DNA of 64,000 nucleotides from Macrotis lagotis (lineage: Eukaryota > Chordata > Mammalia > Peramelemorphia > Peramelidae): assembly GCF_037893015.1 (NCBI RefSeq), contig NC_133666.1, forward strand, positions 653,036,957 to 653,100,956, given 5' to 3'. The position numbers and the translations under genes are program-made. A model generated the notes under the pieces. The model was given only the letters and a program-made list of their open reading frames with translations. It was not told where the DNA came from and did not search any database. Position 1 is the stretch's first letter. The number at the start of each line of letters is the position of its first letter. Shown one piece after another: positions 23,746 to 35,590 of this stretch.

Positions 23746-26700
23746 TATACATATATATAGGAAAAAGATGGGATCAAGGAAAGGTAATGAAGGATGAATA
23801 TAAAAATAAAAAAACATAGTGTGATACTATACAAATAGTGTTAGAAGTGCTAAATCTCTGAATGCATTGGGACTATCAAGGAAAGCTACGAGCAACAACA
23901 AGGAATTGGTAGATATTTTTGAGAAAAAGAGGAAGCTCAAAGAAAGGATAGTACCATTCATTGGGACTAGTATAACAGATGCCATAGAGCCAACAGAGCA
24001 CCTCAACTTTTTTCCCTTTTTTTTCACTGCTGAAGGAAATGATCTTTGTCTGCATAGCACAGAACAAAATGACTTAAAAGGAATTGGTAGGCAAGATAAG
24101 GAGGCAGTTAGAGAGTGCTTAATTGATTTTTCAATCATCAGAAAACTATATCCCAGAATACTGAAGGAACCAGATGTACTTGATGAGTTACTGTCGGTGA
24201 TCTTTGAAAGATTGTGAACAATAACCAAAAAAATCATGAAGGATGAGAGCCTATAACACAGGATTAAAGAAAAGCAAATGTCACCACTATTTTTAAAAGA
24301 AGAGAATGAATTTGACTCTTAATTTCTGACAAAATTCTAGAACATAATAAAGGGATTGTTAGTTATCATTTAGAAAAGAAGCAGTCATCTCAAAGACCTG
24401 GTATGACTTCATCAAGAACAGATGTCAGCCTAACTTTATTTTCTTCTTTTAAAGAGTTATTAGTTTGGTGGATAAGAGGAGGGCTAAGGATATAGTTTAC
24501 CCAAATATTAGGAAAGCATTTGAAGTACCCTATGCTATCTTTTGGCAAAATGAAGAGATGTCTAGATTATTATATATTTATTGTTCAGTTATTTGTCAGT
24601 TGTGTCCTATTCTTCACGCCCCCATTTAGGGTTTTCTTGGCAAAGATACTGGAGTGGTTTGCCATCTCCTTCTCCAGCTCATTTTTATAGATGAGGAAAT
24701 TGAAGTAAACAGGGTGAAACGACTAGTTCCATATCACACAGCTAGTAGCCTGAATTTGAATTCAATTCTTCTTAACTCTAGGCCCAGTACTCTTAATTCA
24801 CTGTCTATAGCTGCCCAAAGATGGTTATATAGGTAGTCAGATTAAAAAGTAATCAGGCCCAAAGAAGGCCAATGATGCAATGTCAACTTGGAAGCAGATC
24901 TCCTGTGGAGTTGCCAGGAATTTGTGCTTGGCCCTGCGCTATTTAACATTTTTTTATGAGCTACTTAGATAAAGTCATAGATGGTATTCCTCATCAAATT
25001 TTCAAAAGGTACAAATCTTGATCCAATGGATGACAGAGACAGGATGAACTGAACTGATGAAGATAAAATTGAATAAAGATAAATGTAATGTCATACATTC
25101 AAGTATTTAAAAATCGATTTGAAAAAAAGTAACAACAGTCTGTCTTAAAAGAGCTAGGAATTTTATTTGGATTTCAAATTTCTCAAGCAGAAACAAAGGG
25201 AATATCCAAAAAAGCAAAAATGATTAAGATTGAAATAAGAGAGGCACCACATCCCAGGGTAAAGGGGTGATAAAACTGCTGGGCTTTGCCCAGTTTAAAC
25301 CACTTCAGGAATATTGTATTCAGTTCCAGGTACTGCATTTTAGGAAGCTGACAAACTGAGGAACATCCACAGGAAAGTGAATAGGATGGTGATGGGCCCT
25401 GAGGTCATGTCATATCATAGTTAGTTGAAGAACTAAGGTTCTTTACCCTGAATAAGAGAAGCCTGGTGGGGAAGAGACCAGGTTTTCAAAAAAGCTCTCA
25501 CTGGAAAGGGGATTAGTTTTGTTCTGTCTAACCCCCAAGGCCAGAATAAAAAGCAATGAGTGGACCTAAAGAAAAGTTTTGTAGCAATTAGATACAAAGT
25601 GATTACCTTGTGAAGTTGGGGGTTCCCTCCCTTTTCTTAGAGGTCTTCATGAAAGGGATGTTGGGGGTGTTGGAAAGAGGACTCTTGCTGATGTTGAATT
25701 TGGTCCAGATGACCCCTTTCCAGTCATGAGAGTTGGTAAGCTTTCCTCGGTGGCATTAGTTGGAGGTTTCAAGTACACAGATGTTCAATGTATACTAATG
25801 AAGAACTAGGTTCAAGCTGTGTCCCAGCCTGGTCTCCTCCATTGCTACAGAACAAGGACAAAGAAGTAGCATTTTACTATCACTTGTTTGACCTTAAGAC
25901 AATCACTTAAAACTCCTGGGCCTCAATTCTCTCATTGTACAATTAGACAGTTTGACTAGATGACCTTTGGTGGAGCTATGATCAATAGTCCTTCCTGAGG
26001 CCTCCAGGTTTGGAAGTATCTCCCCATGCCCTTTCACTCCCTGCAGCATCAACAACCTTAAGAGCAAAGAATCTACTGGCACCAGACTTACTCAAGACCT
26101 AGAGGGAATCTTGGCTGCTTCTTAGGCAAAAAACAAGTCTTAATGAGTTCTCAAATCTCCACTCACTATTCAACCCCTTTCTAACCTGAAAAGTCTTCAA
26201 GTTTGTCCAACGTCTTGTTTTCTTCCTTCTCTCCTGGGTCCAACCAAGCAAGAGCTTTTCCTGATCCTTCTGGTCCCATGGATGCATATCTCTTCTTTCT
26301 TTTTTCTCCACCTGTACATCAGTTCAGAGGGTTTACCCACTCATGTCCTCCCTAAAATGTGACACCCTGAACCACACACAATATTTCAGATGAAGAAAGC
26401 AGAAAAATGAAAACTGACCTGGGAGTCAGAGTTTACATCTCTCCCTCTCTGCTTCTACCTAGGTGACCTTGGGTACTTTATATTGCTGGACCTCGGTTGC
26501 CTCATCTGCAAAATGAAAGGGTTGAACTAGACCTTTAGAGTGCCTTTTACTTTTAGAATTATGTGCTGAGACAGGATCTGAACAAACCACCTTTCTTGGT
26601 CCTAAATGTGATGCCTCTCTTCCTGGATGGATTCTAGTGTTTCTAAATACCCTAGACCACTGATACTCCCCTTAAACACTAGACTTTGATCACTAACTCA

Positions 26701-27608
26701 TATTGTTTCCATGTCCAGACTTCTCATGAATGCTTCCTTTCTCCCCGCTCCTTCTAGTTACATATAAAGCTCAGACATTTCTACCACCAATGACATTGTC
26801 CCACATCATTAAGATCTCTATCAACTCGTGTTTCCTTCCAGTTCACTCTGATCTCTGTTTTCCTTCAGCCATCCATCCATCCATCTGTCCTTCTATCCTC
26901 CTGTCCATCCACTCATCCATCCATTCATCTATCCACCTATCTCTCTTGATCTCTATTGATCCATTGATTCAGCCATCCATTGATCCATCCATGTATTCTA
27001 TCTGTCTAACCATCTATGCTTCCATCTAACAAGCAAATATTTATTAAGCTTATGTCATATGAAGCTTTGGGAAAGATAGGAAGATAAAAGGCAGACAGAA
27101 CTTGTTTTCAAGGAATTTTCATTGTAAAAGCAGGTCAAGACATGTCCACATTCAACTATTATACAAAAATAAAATAAGTGCAAATGAGTAGACTAAGTGG
27201 ATAAAGCCTGGCACCTGAAGTTAGGAAGGCCTAGATTAAATTCTGCCTAAGAGATTTGTGTATCTCTGGACAAGTCCCATGGCCTCTCTCAGACTTGGTT
27301 TTCCCCATCTATAATGTAAGGATAAAAATAGCAGCTACCTCAAGCTCTCTTAAAGGGATATGGAAATATTAGCTATGATTATGTGAGACCTGGACAAAAT
27401 GGTAAAATAACATGAAGAGGGGAGCTCACCTTTACCTTGAAGGAAAGAGGAAGATGGGAAGGCAAGGGAAAGATTCTTGGAGGAGATTGACTTTTGACCA
27501 ACAGTACAGCTAGCAATTTTTGTCTGATACAAGTAAGGGAAATTGGGAGGGGTTGATGGGGGAAACAAGGGGTGTAGCTATGGAGTATTGCTGGTGCAAG
27601 CAGAGCCA

Positions 27609-27649
<41 letters not shown>

Positions 27650-29554
27650 ACCACAGAGCAATCACTTGCACCATCTAAATTTTCTAGATGTAGGGAAGGG
27701 GAAACATCCATCAAGTGAAAACTGCCACTAGAGGCAGGATCAAGCTGGTGAGGCTGTGCTTCCCTAAACAAGTTTAGTGGTGCCCTAGGGCAAAGCTCGG
27801 TGATCCCCTCCTAATTTTGTCTCTGTACCACAATTGGGTCTCTGGGGAAAGAAGAGAATTTGACAGGAAGGAGACATTTTAGACATGGAGTAATTAGGAG
27901 AATAAAAGAGTAAAAAAATGGAGAAAAAAGTCAGAATAGGAATAGGGTTTAGGGAATGGAATGGGTATGGGGGCAGTGGTAGTGAAGAAGACCAGTTCAG
28001 TCTAACTCGAATATAGAATGTGAGAAGGAAATGTGGAGCAGTGGAAAGAATGGAAGGATTTAGAGTCAAAGGACCTGGGCTCAAATCCTATCTCTTTTAC
28101 TTGCAACACATGTGATCAAGTGGATGTCACATCTCTCTAGGCCTCAGTTTTCTCAATTGTAAAATGTGTGTGTGTGTGTGTGTGTATCTGTGTCTGTGTC
28201 TGTGTCTGTGTGTGTTTAGATGTGTACTGGATGACCTCAGAGGTCCCTTCCATAGGTAAATTTATGATTCAAAAGAGTTTCAAATAAAAACTAGAAAGGT
28301 CAATTGGACTCAAGTTGTGGAGAGCCTTGAATGCCAGATTGAGAGGTTGATAAATTATTTTGTAAGTAATGAGGAGGCTCTGAGTAGAAGAATGATGTGA
28401 TCAGAGGAGGTATTAGGCAGATGACTCAGGCAGTTTGAAAAGACAGACAAGGGAGGGAAGAGAATTAAGGTCACAAGAATGTTTAGAAGATGATCACAGC
28501 TTCCTTCCTGGTATAACAATCATCACATCCCAGAAAGGTATAATGGGAACTTTACAGAAGGATACTCCCTGAGAGCCATATCTAGTGTCTACTAAGGTTT
28601 TGTCCCAGAAAACTAGATTGTTGACAGCAGGTAGTCCTCCGTGCCCCCCATTTCCACCAGGGTCCCAGGATCTCTGTTCCCTGCCTCCATGGGACAATAT
28701 CAATCCTACCTCAAAAGATGATACTTTTGAGATACCACTTTCTCTGAAGGAGATTTGTGGCACTTCTTCCCACACTAACATCCCTAGCTATAACACTGCA
28801 CTTCCAATGGAGGATCAGAGGATTCTTCTTCCTGCTCCATTTGTCCCCCGGGCTTATATATCTCAAAGAAAGATCCTGCCTCTTATATGGGACCCTGGGA
28901 AAAGCACTTAACTTCTAGGGACTCCGCTCTCTAAGACAATTTGGTTGCCAGACAAGAGTGAACTGCATTGGTGGGAGGAAAAGAGAGAAGGAAAGGGGAG
29001 GACAGATAGAAGATGGGGAGAAAGAGGAAAGGGGCATGAAAGGGAGGGGAAGAGGAAGGGGGAAGGGGAGATAGAGGTGGAAGGGGGAGAGAGGAGGGGG
29101 GAACTAGAGAATAAGGAAAGAGGAAAAGAAAGGGGGAGAGAGATAAAGGAAAAGGAAGATAGAGGATGGAGGAGAGAGAGAGAGAGAAAGAAGAGAGGGA
29201 GAGAGACACTTATGGGGAAGGGAAGAGGGGGAGAGAGTAGGGAAAGAAAGAAGGAAGAGATGAGAAGAGAAGATGAGAGAAAGAGGGAGTGGGAAAGGGA
29301 AGGTAGAGGTAAGAGAGGGAGAGAGAGAGGGGAAGAGAGAGAAGAGGGGAAATAGAGAATGAAAGGAGAAGAAAGGGGAGAGAGATAAAGGAGAAGGGAG
29401 ATAGAGGATGGAGGAGAGAGACAGAAAGGGAGAGGAGATAGAGAGGATAGGGACAGAAACACAAAAATGGGGGGGAGATTCAGAGAGTAGGAAAAGAAAG
29501 GAGGAGGAGAGAGAAGGAAAGGAGGAGAGAAAGAGAGAGAGAGAGAAAGAGAGT

Positions 29555-29590
<36 letters not shown>

Positions 29591-32500
29591 AAAGGAGAAA
29601 GGAGAGACAGAGGCAGAGAGGAGAGTAGGAGAGCACCTGGGGGTGCTAAACTTATAGCAACTTTTTTAGCTCCCAGAATGGATGCCCCAGAGCTTCCCCG
29701 AGTTTTCCCTGGGTGCCTGGGGATGGGGTGATCAGAACTCAGGGGCACACTCTGGTCTCCCATGCTTCTCTCTCTCTCTCTTTCAGATGACTCAGCTCTA
29801 CTCAAGCAGCCAGCTCCAGGACAGATTCCGCTACTGCCTCATCACAGGCCTCAGGTAGCCGTGGTTCTGGCCAGGAATGCCATACTCTCTCAACTGTCCT
29901 CCTTCAGCTCCCCTCCCCCATGCCCTAGTGGTGGCACTTAATGGATAATTGATTGCTCTTCCCCAACCCCTGCCAACCCCATCATTGGCTCCATCTGGGC
30001 CAGTCTGCCTGCTGGTTTCTGACAGTGCTAAGATCTATGATCTAAGACTCCTGGGAACACTCAGGGCAAGGCTAGCTCTGGACAGGTCAAATTTATCTCC
30101 AGTGCCCTTGTGAAGAGACAAGAAAAAGAAATGGGCAGTCATTCCTTTCTCAGACTTCTTCCCTCTCAAGGCAGCCTCAATGGTAGGGTTCAAACAGATT
30201 GCAGAGTCATGTATTAGGATGAACTAGAGAGATTGCAGAATCAAGTATTAAGATGAGTCAGAGAGGATGTTTAGCGCACCTTAGACCTGAACAAGATTCT
30301 CTAATACCATTTGGCAGACAAATGTTTATTCATCCATCCTATCTAAAAACCATAGTAAGAGAGAACTCATCTCTTCCCAAGACTGTCCCTTCCATATTGT
30401 GGCTACTCTAATTGTTTTTCCATTCATCAAAATAAATGTGTCTCTTGGCATGGTATAGTCCTGGATAGATGGAAACCTATCAATTGATCTCTGAGGTTTT
30501 GTGGAATCTTCTCACCCTGCCTCCCCAGGCTAAAGGAAAGAGAACCTCCTCAACTCAACCCAGGGCTGTTGACTTTGTAGACCAATGTCTCAGTGGAATG
30601 GGCAATTGGATCTCCATCTGTGTTGGATCCCTGGCCAAATGATCTGTAATCTTGGTCCATAGGGTAGGCTCTGTGTTGGTCACCTGCAACTGCAGCTTCT
30701 CCTCCAACCTGGATCCTGATACCATTGGACAAGTGTTTTTGGACAGAACCCGGAATGCCACAGCCCACTGGCTAGGGGACTCCTACAAGTTGGATGACCT
30801 CCAAGTGACAAGTAGGGGATAATACCAAAGGGTGAATGACCTGGCAGTCATTCCTGGGTGGAAGGGGAAGGGAATAAAGAGTGAGGAATAAAGAGAATAA
30901 AGAGCTGCAAAAGGAATAGGAGATATGAAGGGGACTCAGGGTGAACAGAAACAGAAGAAAGCACTTGGAAAACTTGTACCCCCAGGAAGTTGGGGTTAAA
31001 TTAAGATTTATGGGATTGAAATAGAATGTTGGGTTAAGAAATGCCTTAGAATTTAATACAAGATAGGTTCTTAGAACCTAGAAAGTGTAGAACCTAGAAA
31101 GTCAAAGTTTGAAGAGTCTTTAGGACAGAGAATGTCAGAGGTTGGAGGGTTTTAGAACTGTAGTGAGGGAAGAGCTTAGAATGTAAAAGTCAGAGATGGA
31201 GGAGCCCTTAGAATACAGAATGTCAGAGATAGGTGGGGGTTTATAACACAGAATATCAGAGCTTGGAGTAGTTTTAGCACAAGAATGTAGAATGTTAGAT
31301 CTGGGAAGGGCCTCAAAGACTAGTCTCCAACCTGTCAATAGGGTGGTCTCTAGCAAATCTGATGAACAGACCTCACTCTACCTCATCTTTGCCACATGCA
31401 AAATTCTTAAGTGACCTTCTAATAGTGGCTGTCTCTGGTTCTAACTCATCAATTTTTTTCCTGGGAGCAGTTAGGAGCTTCCTGGTCTCCTAAAAATCTA
31501 TCAGAGAAGGTCAGAGTATGAGCCAGAGAAGGGGCCATTTACCTTTCTATCTTCACAAAAAGAGGACAGGCTTATATTGACCTCTCTTTGACCTCTCCCC
31601 GCTTGACCCTTCATCATCATCATCCTCATCATCATGTCTTCTTGTTTGTTCTTTCCCCAGAACTGGATCTAGCTCTCCCATTGTCTACAGCTAAGCCATT
31701 GATTGACCAAAAGCCCCAACACTTCCGGTTGAACTTCACCATCACCAATCTGTTATATTCCCAGGATTTGAACCACCCTAACTCAGTCAAATATCAGGAG
31801 AAGAAAAATAGCATTAAAAATGCGGTGAGGTTCTAATCCCTTCCATTGGGCTGCTCAGGACAGCCATAGCCAGCACCAAGTGGGAATCTCCAAGCATGTC
31901 CTTTCCTATAATTTCCCCCAGAATGTGGGTCATATCAGAGCTCTGGCAGAATCCTGAACAACCTCCATCCACTGTTCCCTGTAGAAAAAGTGGGAAGAAG
32001 TTTCAGTCTAAAGACTTTACAAGAAGCTGGGATGGAGGGCAACAGACAGGATCTGTGGGAAGAGTAAGGAAGGGAGAGGGTTTCAAACCTGGGGTTATTT
32101 ATATATTTATTACTGGACCTATGATTTCACTGATATAAAAGTGTCCCAGTGGGGTGATACCCTTTGCCAAAGCAGATCAATACCTATTCTGCAACTTACA
32201 GGGAAGTTAACTGTTAGGTGAAACAATGAGGGAGCCCAGTGCACTGAATTTAGAGTCAGGAAGACCTGAGTTCAAATCCTGTCTAAGATAGTTGCTTGTG
32301 ACTCCCAGCAAGCCACTTCTATAAAACATGAGAGTTGAACTTGATATCCCTGAAGGTCCCTTCAAGTTCTAAATTTAGGAAACTATGCTCTGCCTATCAT
32401 CATATAACCAATATACAACAGAAGAAACTCATATCCGGGTCTTCCTTAAATCTAGGGTGTCACACTATTCTAAAGAACCTGGGTGAGAAGACAGGAGATA

Positions 32501-35500
32501 GAAGCCTCAAGGGAGGGAATAAAAATAAAGATAGGATGAAGAGATAGAAGTGACTTTAGATACCATTTTGCCAGCCCCTTCCCATTACAAAGGAGATGCT
32601 GAATCTGAAAGGAGTTCAGTGACTTATCCAAGATTACCTGTTATCAAGAAAGAAACAAAGTGGGGCAACTAGGTGATGCAGTGGATAGAGCACTGGCCCT
32701 GAAGTTGGGAGGATCTGAGTTCAAATTCATTCTCAGGCACTTAATAATTACTCAGTGGGTGACCTTGAGAACATCACTTAACACACTGTCTTGTATAAAA
32801 AAAAACAAAACAAAACAAAAATAGAAGGAAATAAGTGGGTGATTTGACCCTGAAACATAAATGGAAGGACCCTTCTAGAAATCTTTTCACATTGTCTGGA
32901 GGGGGGATAGAGGGGGTCTACCACCTAGAATGGTCCCTGCCACTCAGCATGTGAACTCAGCCCAACTCCTCCATTCATCTAGACATACCCTGGGTTGGTA
33001 TCTGCCAGACAGGAAAGCTAGTCTGACCTGACTTTTCTTAAAGAGAGGTTTTTTAAATATTTTTTTTCTCCTGGGCACGATCTGGCCTGAGAATCAGATG
33101 CTAGGAAATGTTTCTTTTTCTTACAGCTAAACCAGCTCTTCAAAAACAGCAGCATCAAGAGCTATTTCTCAGGCTGTGAAGTGAAGACGCTTAGGTAAGG
33201 TTTCTTCCCAGGGTCTGTGATTCCAGGAAGCAGCTCTTGATGGAGACCAGTTTCCAGAACAGATCATGTTCAGAATAGTCTTCCTTCTCTAACCCTTTCC
33301 TCTAATGTACCTCAGGAGCTTACTATTTTCCTCTTCTCTTTCTTCCTTTCCCTCCCTTCTTCCTTCTAAATGTTGTCTCATTTAGGGGAAGGGTCCAGAA
33401 GGACCAGAAAGCAACAGTTTTATGTTGCCACATTCCCTGGGAGACTAATCAATTAATTAATCAGCAAAGATTTATAACTATCCTCCTATGCCCCAAGCAG
33501 TGGGACAGGTGCCAGGGAACAGAAATACAAAAAATACACAAATTAAGCAGTCTCTGCCCTCAAGGTGGGGTTACAATCCAGGGAGACAGCATGCCAAAGA
33601 TATATGATGTATTGAGCAGCTCTTCAGGTAGCTTTTATATATTTGATGGATTAGTCATTCGATAAGCTTTCATAGGATCAGTTCATCAGCCATTCGATAA
33701 GCTTTTATATGCTTGATTCAGCAACCAGCAATGAGCTTTTATATGCTTGATTCATAAACCACTCAGTAACTTTTAGATGTTCGCTTCATCAGCCATTCAA
33801 TAAACTGTTATACATTCAATTCATCAGCTACTCACTAAGCTTTTAAGGAGCATTTTCTGTATCAGGAACAATGCAGAAGATACAGAGAATTAACCACAGG
33901 TCTTGTCCTAAAGGAGCTTATAATATAGATGTGTATTGAAATATTTACAAAACACCTGAGAAAGAAACCTAATTTTGGAGGAGAGGTGCTAGCAACCACA
34001 TGTTGCAGCAAGAAGGGCTCCCATCCAGTTTCCCGAGGCTCTTGTCCCAGGTCCTCTCTTTCCCAGCTCCTGCACCACCTCCTTCTCCCACTCACTGACA
34101 CAGCTCGTTCTTCCTTAGGCTTGTCCCTCCCAGCAACCACACCGGAGTGGACTCTCTGTGTGACTTCACATCAGCCACTCGGGCACAGAGCTTTGACAGG
34201 GCCACTGTATATGAGGAGTTCCTCAGACTGACAAACAACGGCACCCAGCTACAGAACTTTACTTTGGATCGGAACAGTGTCCTGGTGGATGGTGAGGAGT
34301 GGATATGAGGCTGGTCCTCCAGCCTGGTCTCTCTCTTTGTCCTTTTAAGGGGTCCTTGGGGAACAAACACTGATGGACTATAGGGGAGGGATGAAGAATT
34401 CCTGGAATACTGGTCTCCTGATGTTTCAAACCCAAAAAGACCCTCACTCAACATTTTCTGATAGCTATACTCCTTGACTGTCCCTCATTGCCATCCCTGT
34501 ACCCTCCAATCATTTCTTTCCCTGATTCCCATATCCTTTCCTCCATCCCTGTCCCCGTAGCCTCTCTTATTCTCTTCTTGGCCCAATCTAGCTCCCCAAC
34601 CCAAGACCCAGAGGTTTCTTACCTTTCTTCCATTTTTCTCTGTCCTCAGGGTATAGTACCAACAGATTAGATGGAACAACTAAGAAAACTGGTGAGTGGA
34701 TTAGCCTTACCTGATGCCCATTACCTATGGGAAGAAACTGAGGTTTATCCTTGAAAAATAGAAGTTGGGGCAGGGGGAGGGGGGGACACTTGAGTGTCCC
34801 GAATGACTTTTCTCTTTATCCAGCACTCAGTGCTGAGCCTCCAAGAACACTTGCCTTGGGTTGTACTCACCAGACTAATGAACAGCGGTCATCCCTAGCA
34901 ATTATCAGATCCCTAAGTGTGCCCCCGATTCCTGAGCACCCTGTGGGGGATGGGGAAGTGTCCCTGCATCTTAGTCATACTCCTGTCGTTGTATATGATT
35001 CCATATCCCTGTCACCTTTTCTTGTTCTGACATTGGGTCCCTGTGCTATCACCCTCCCCCTAGGGAAGGACATTAGGGACCCCGAAGCATCTTTTCTGCC
35101 CCAAAGTGACCTTGCATTAATTTCCCCAACTCCTTTTCTCCTATGTCCTGAGCCCCAGCTCTTTTGTTCTAAATTCACTCCCATAGTCTGTTGGCCCCCT
35201 CTCCCCTAGGGCATTTCCATCTGAAGGGCAAAGGGTCTGATGGCATGGGAGATTGGGAGATGTTCTGGTTTGGGTCCTTCAGCCTCCATCCTCCCCATGG
35301 ATTATTCTTCATTGCTTCCCTTCCCATAGGGATGGGAATTCCAAAGCTCACTCCCCATTCTGGGCTATCCCCTCAACCCCATGATAATCCCTCAGCATTA
35401 CCTCTCTTTCCTCCCAGACCTGCCCTACTGGGCCATCATCCTCATCTGTCTGGCTATACTTCTGGGGCTCATTGTTACCCTGATATGCTGCTTTGTGGTA

Positions 35501-35538
35501 AGAGAATCCTTGGGGCAATCACCAAAAATCACTAAGGG

Positions 35539-35590
<52 letters not shown>

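Noticed and set aside
23867..24217. 116-codon open frame as a possible independent gene
   Set aside because: It lies at the start of a region with L3/CR1 LINE features and shows no separate promoter, splice or domain evidence. Retained only as part of that element.
28908..29805. Long minus-strand open frames rich in Ser/Leu/Pro (up to 242 codons) and Lys/Glu/Arg frames on the plus strand
   Set aside because: Produced by the purine-rich tract. No domain, and they vanish where the tract ends.
34751..35209. 152-codon plus-strand open frame in a MUC16 intron
   Set aside because: No recognisable domain, no start context or splice continuity with neighbouring exons, and it lies in an intron between firmly placed exons.
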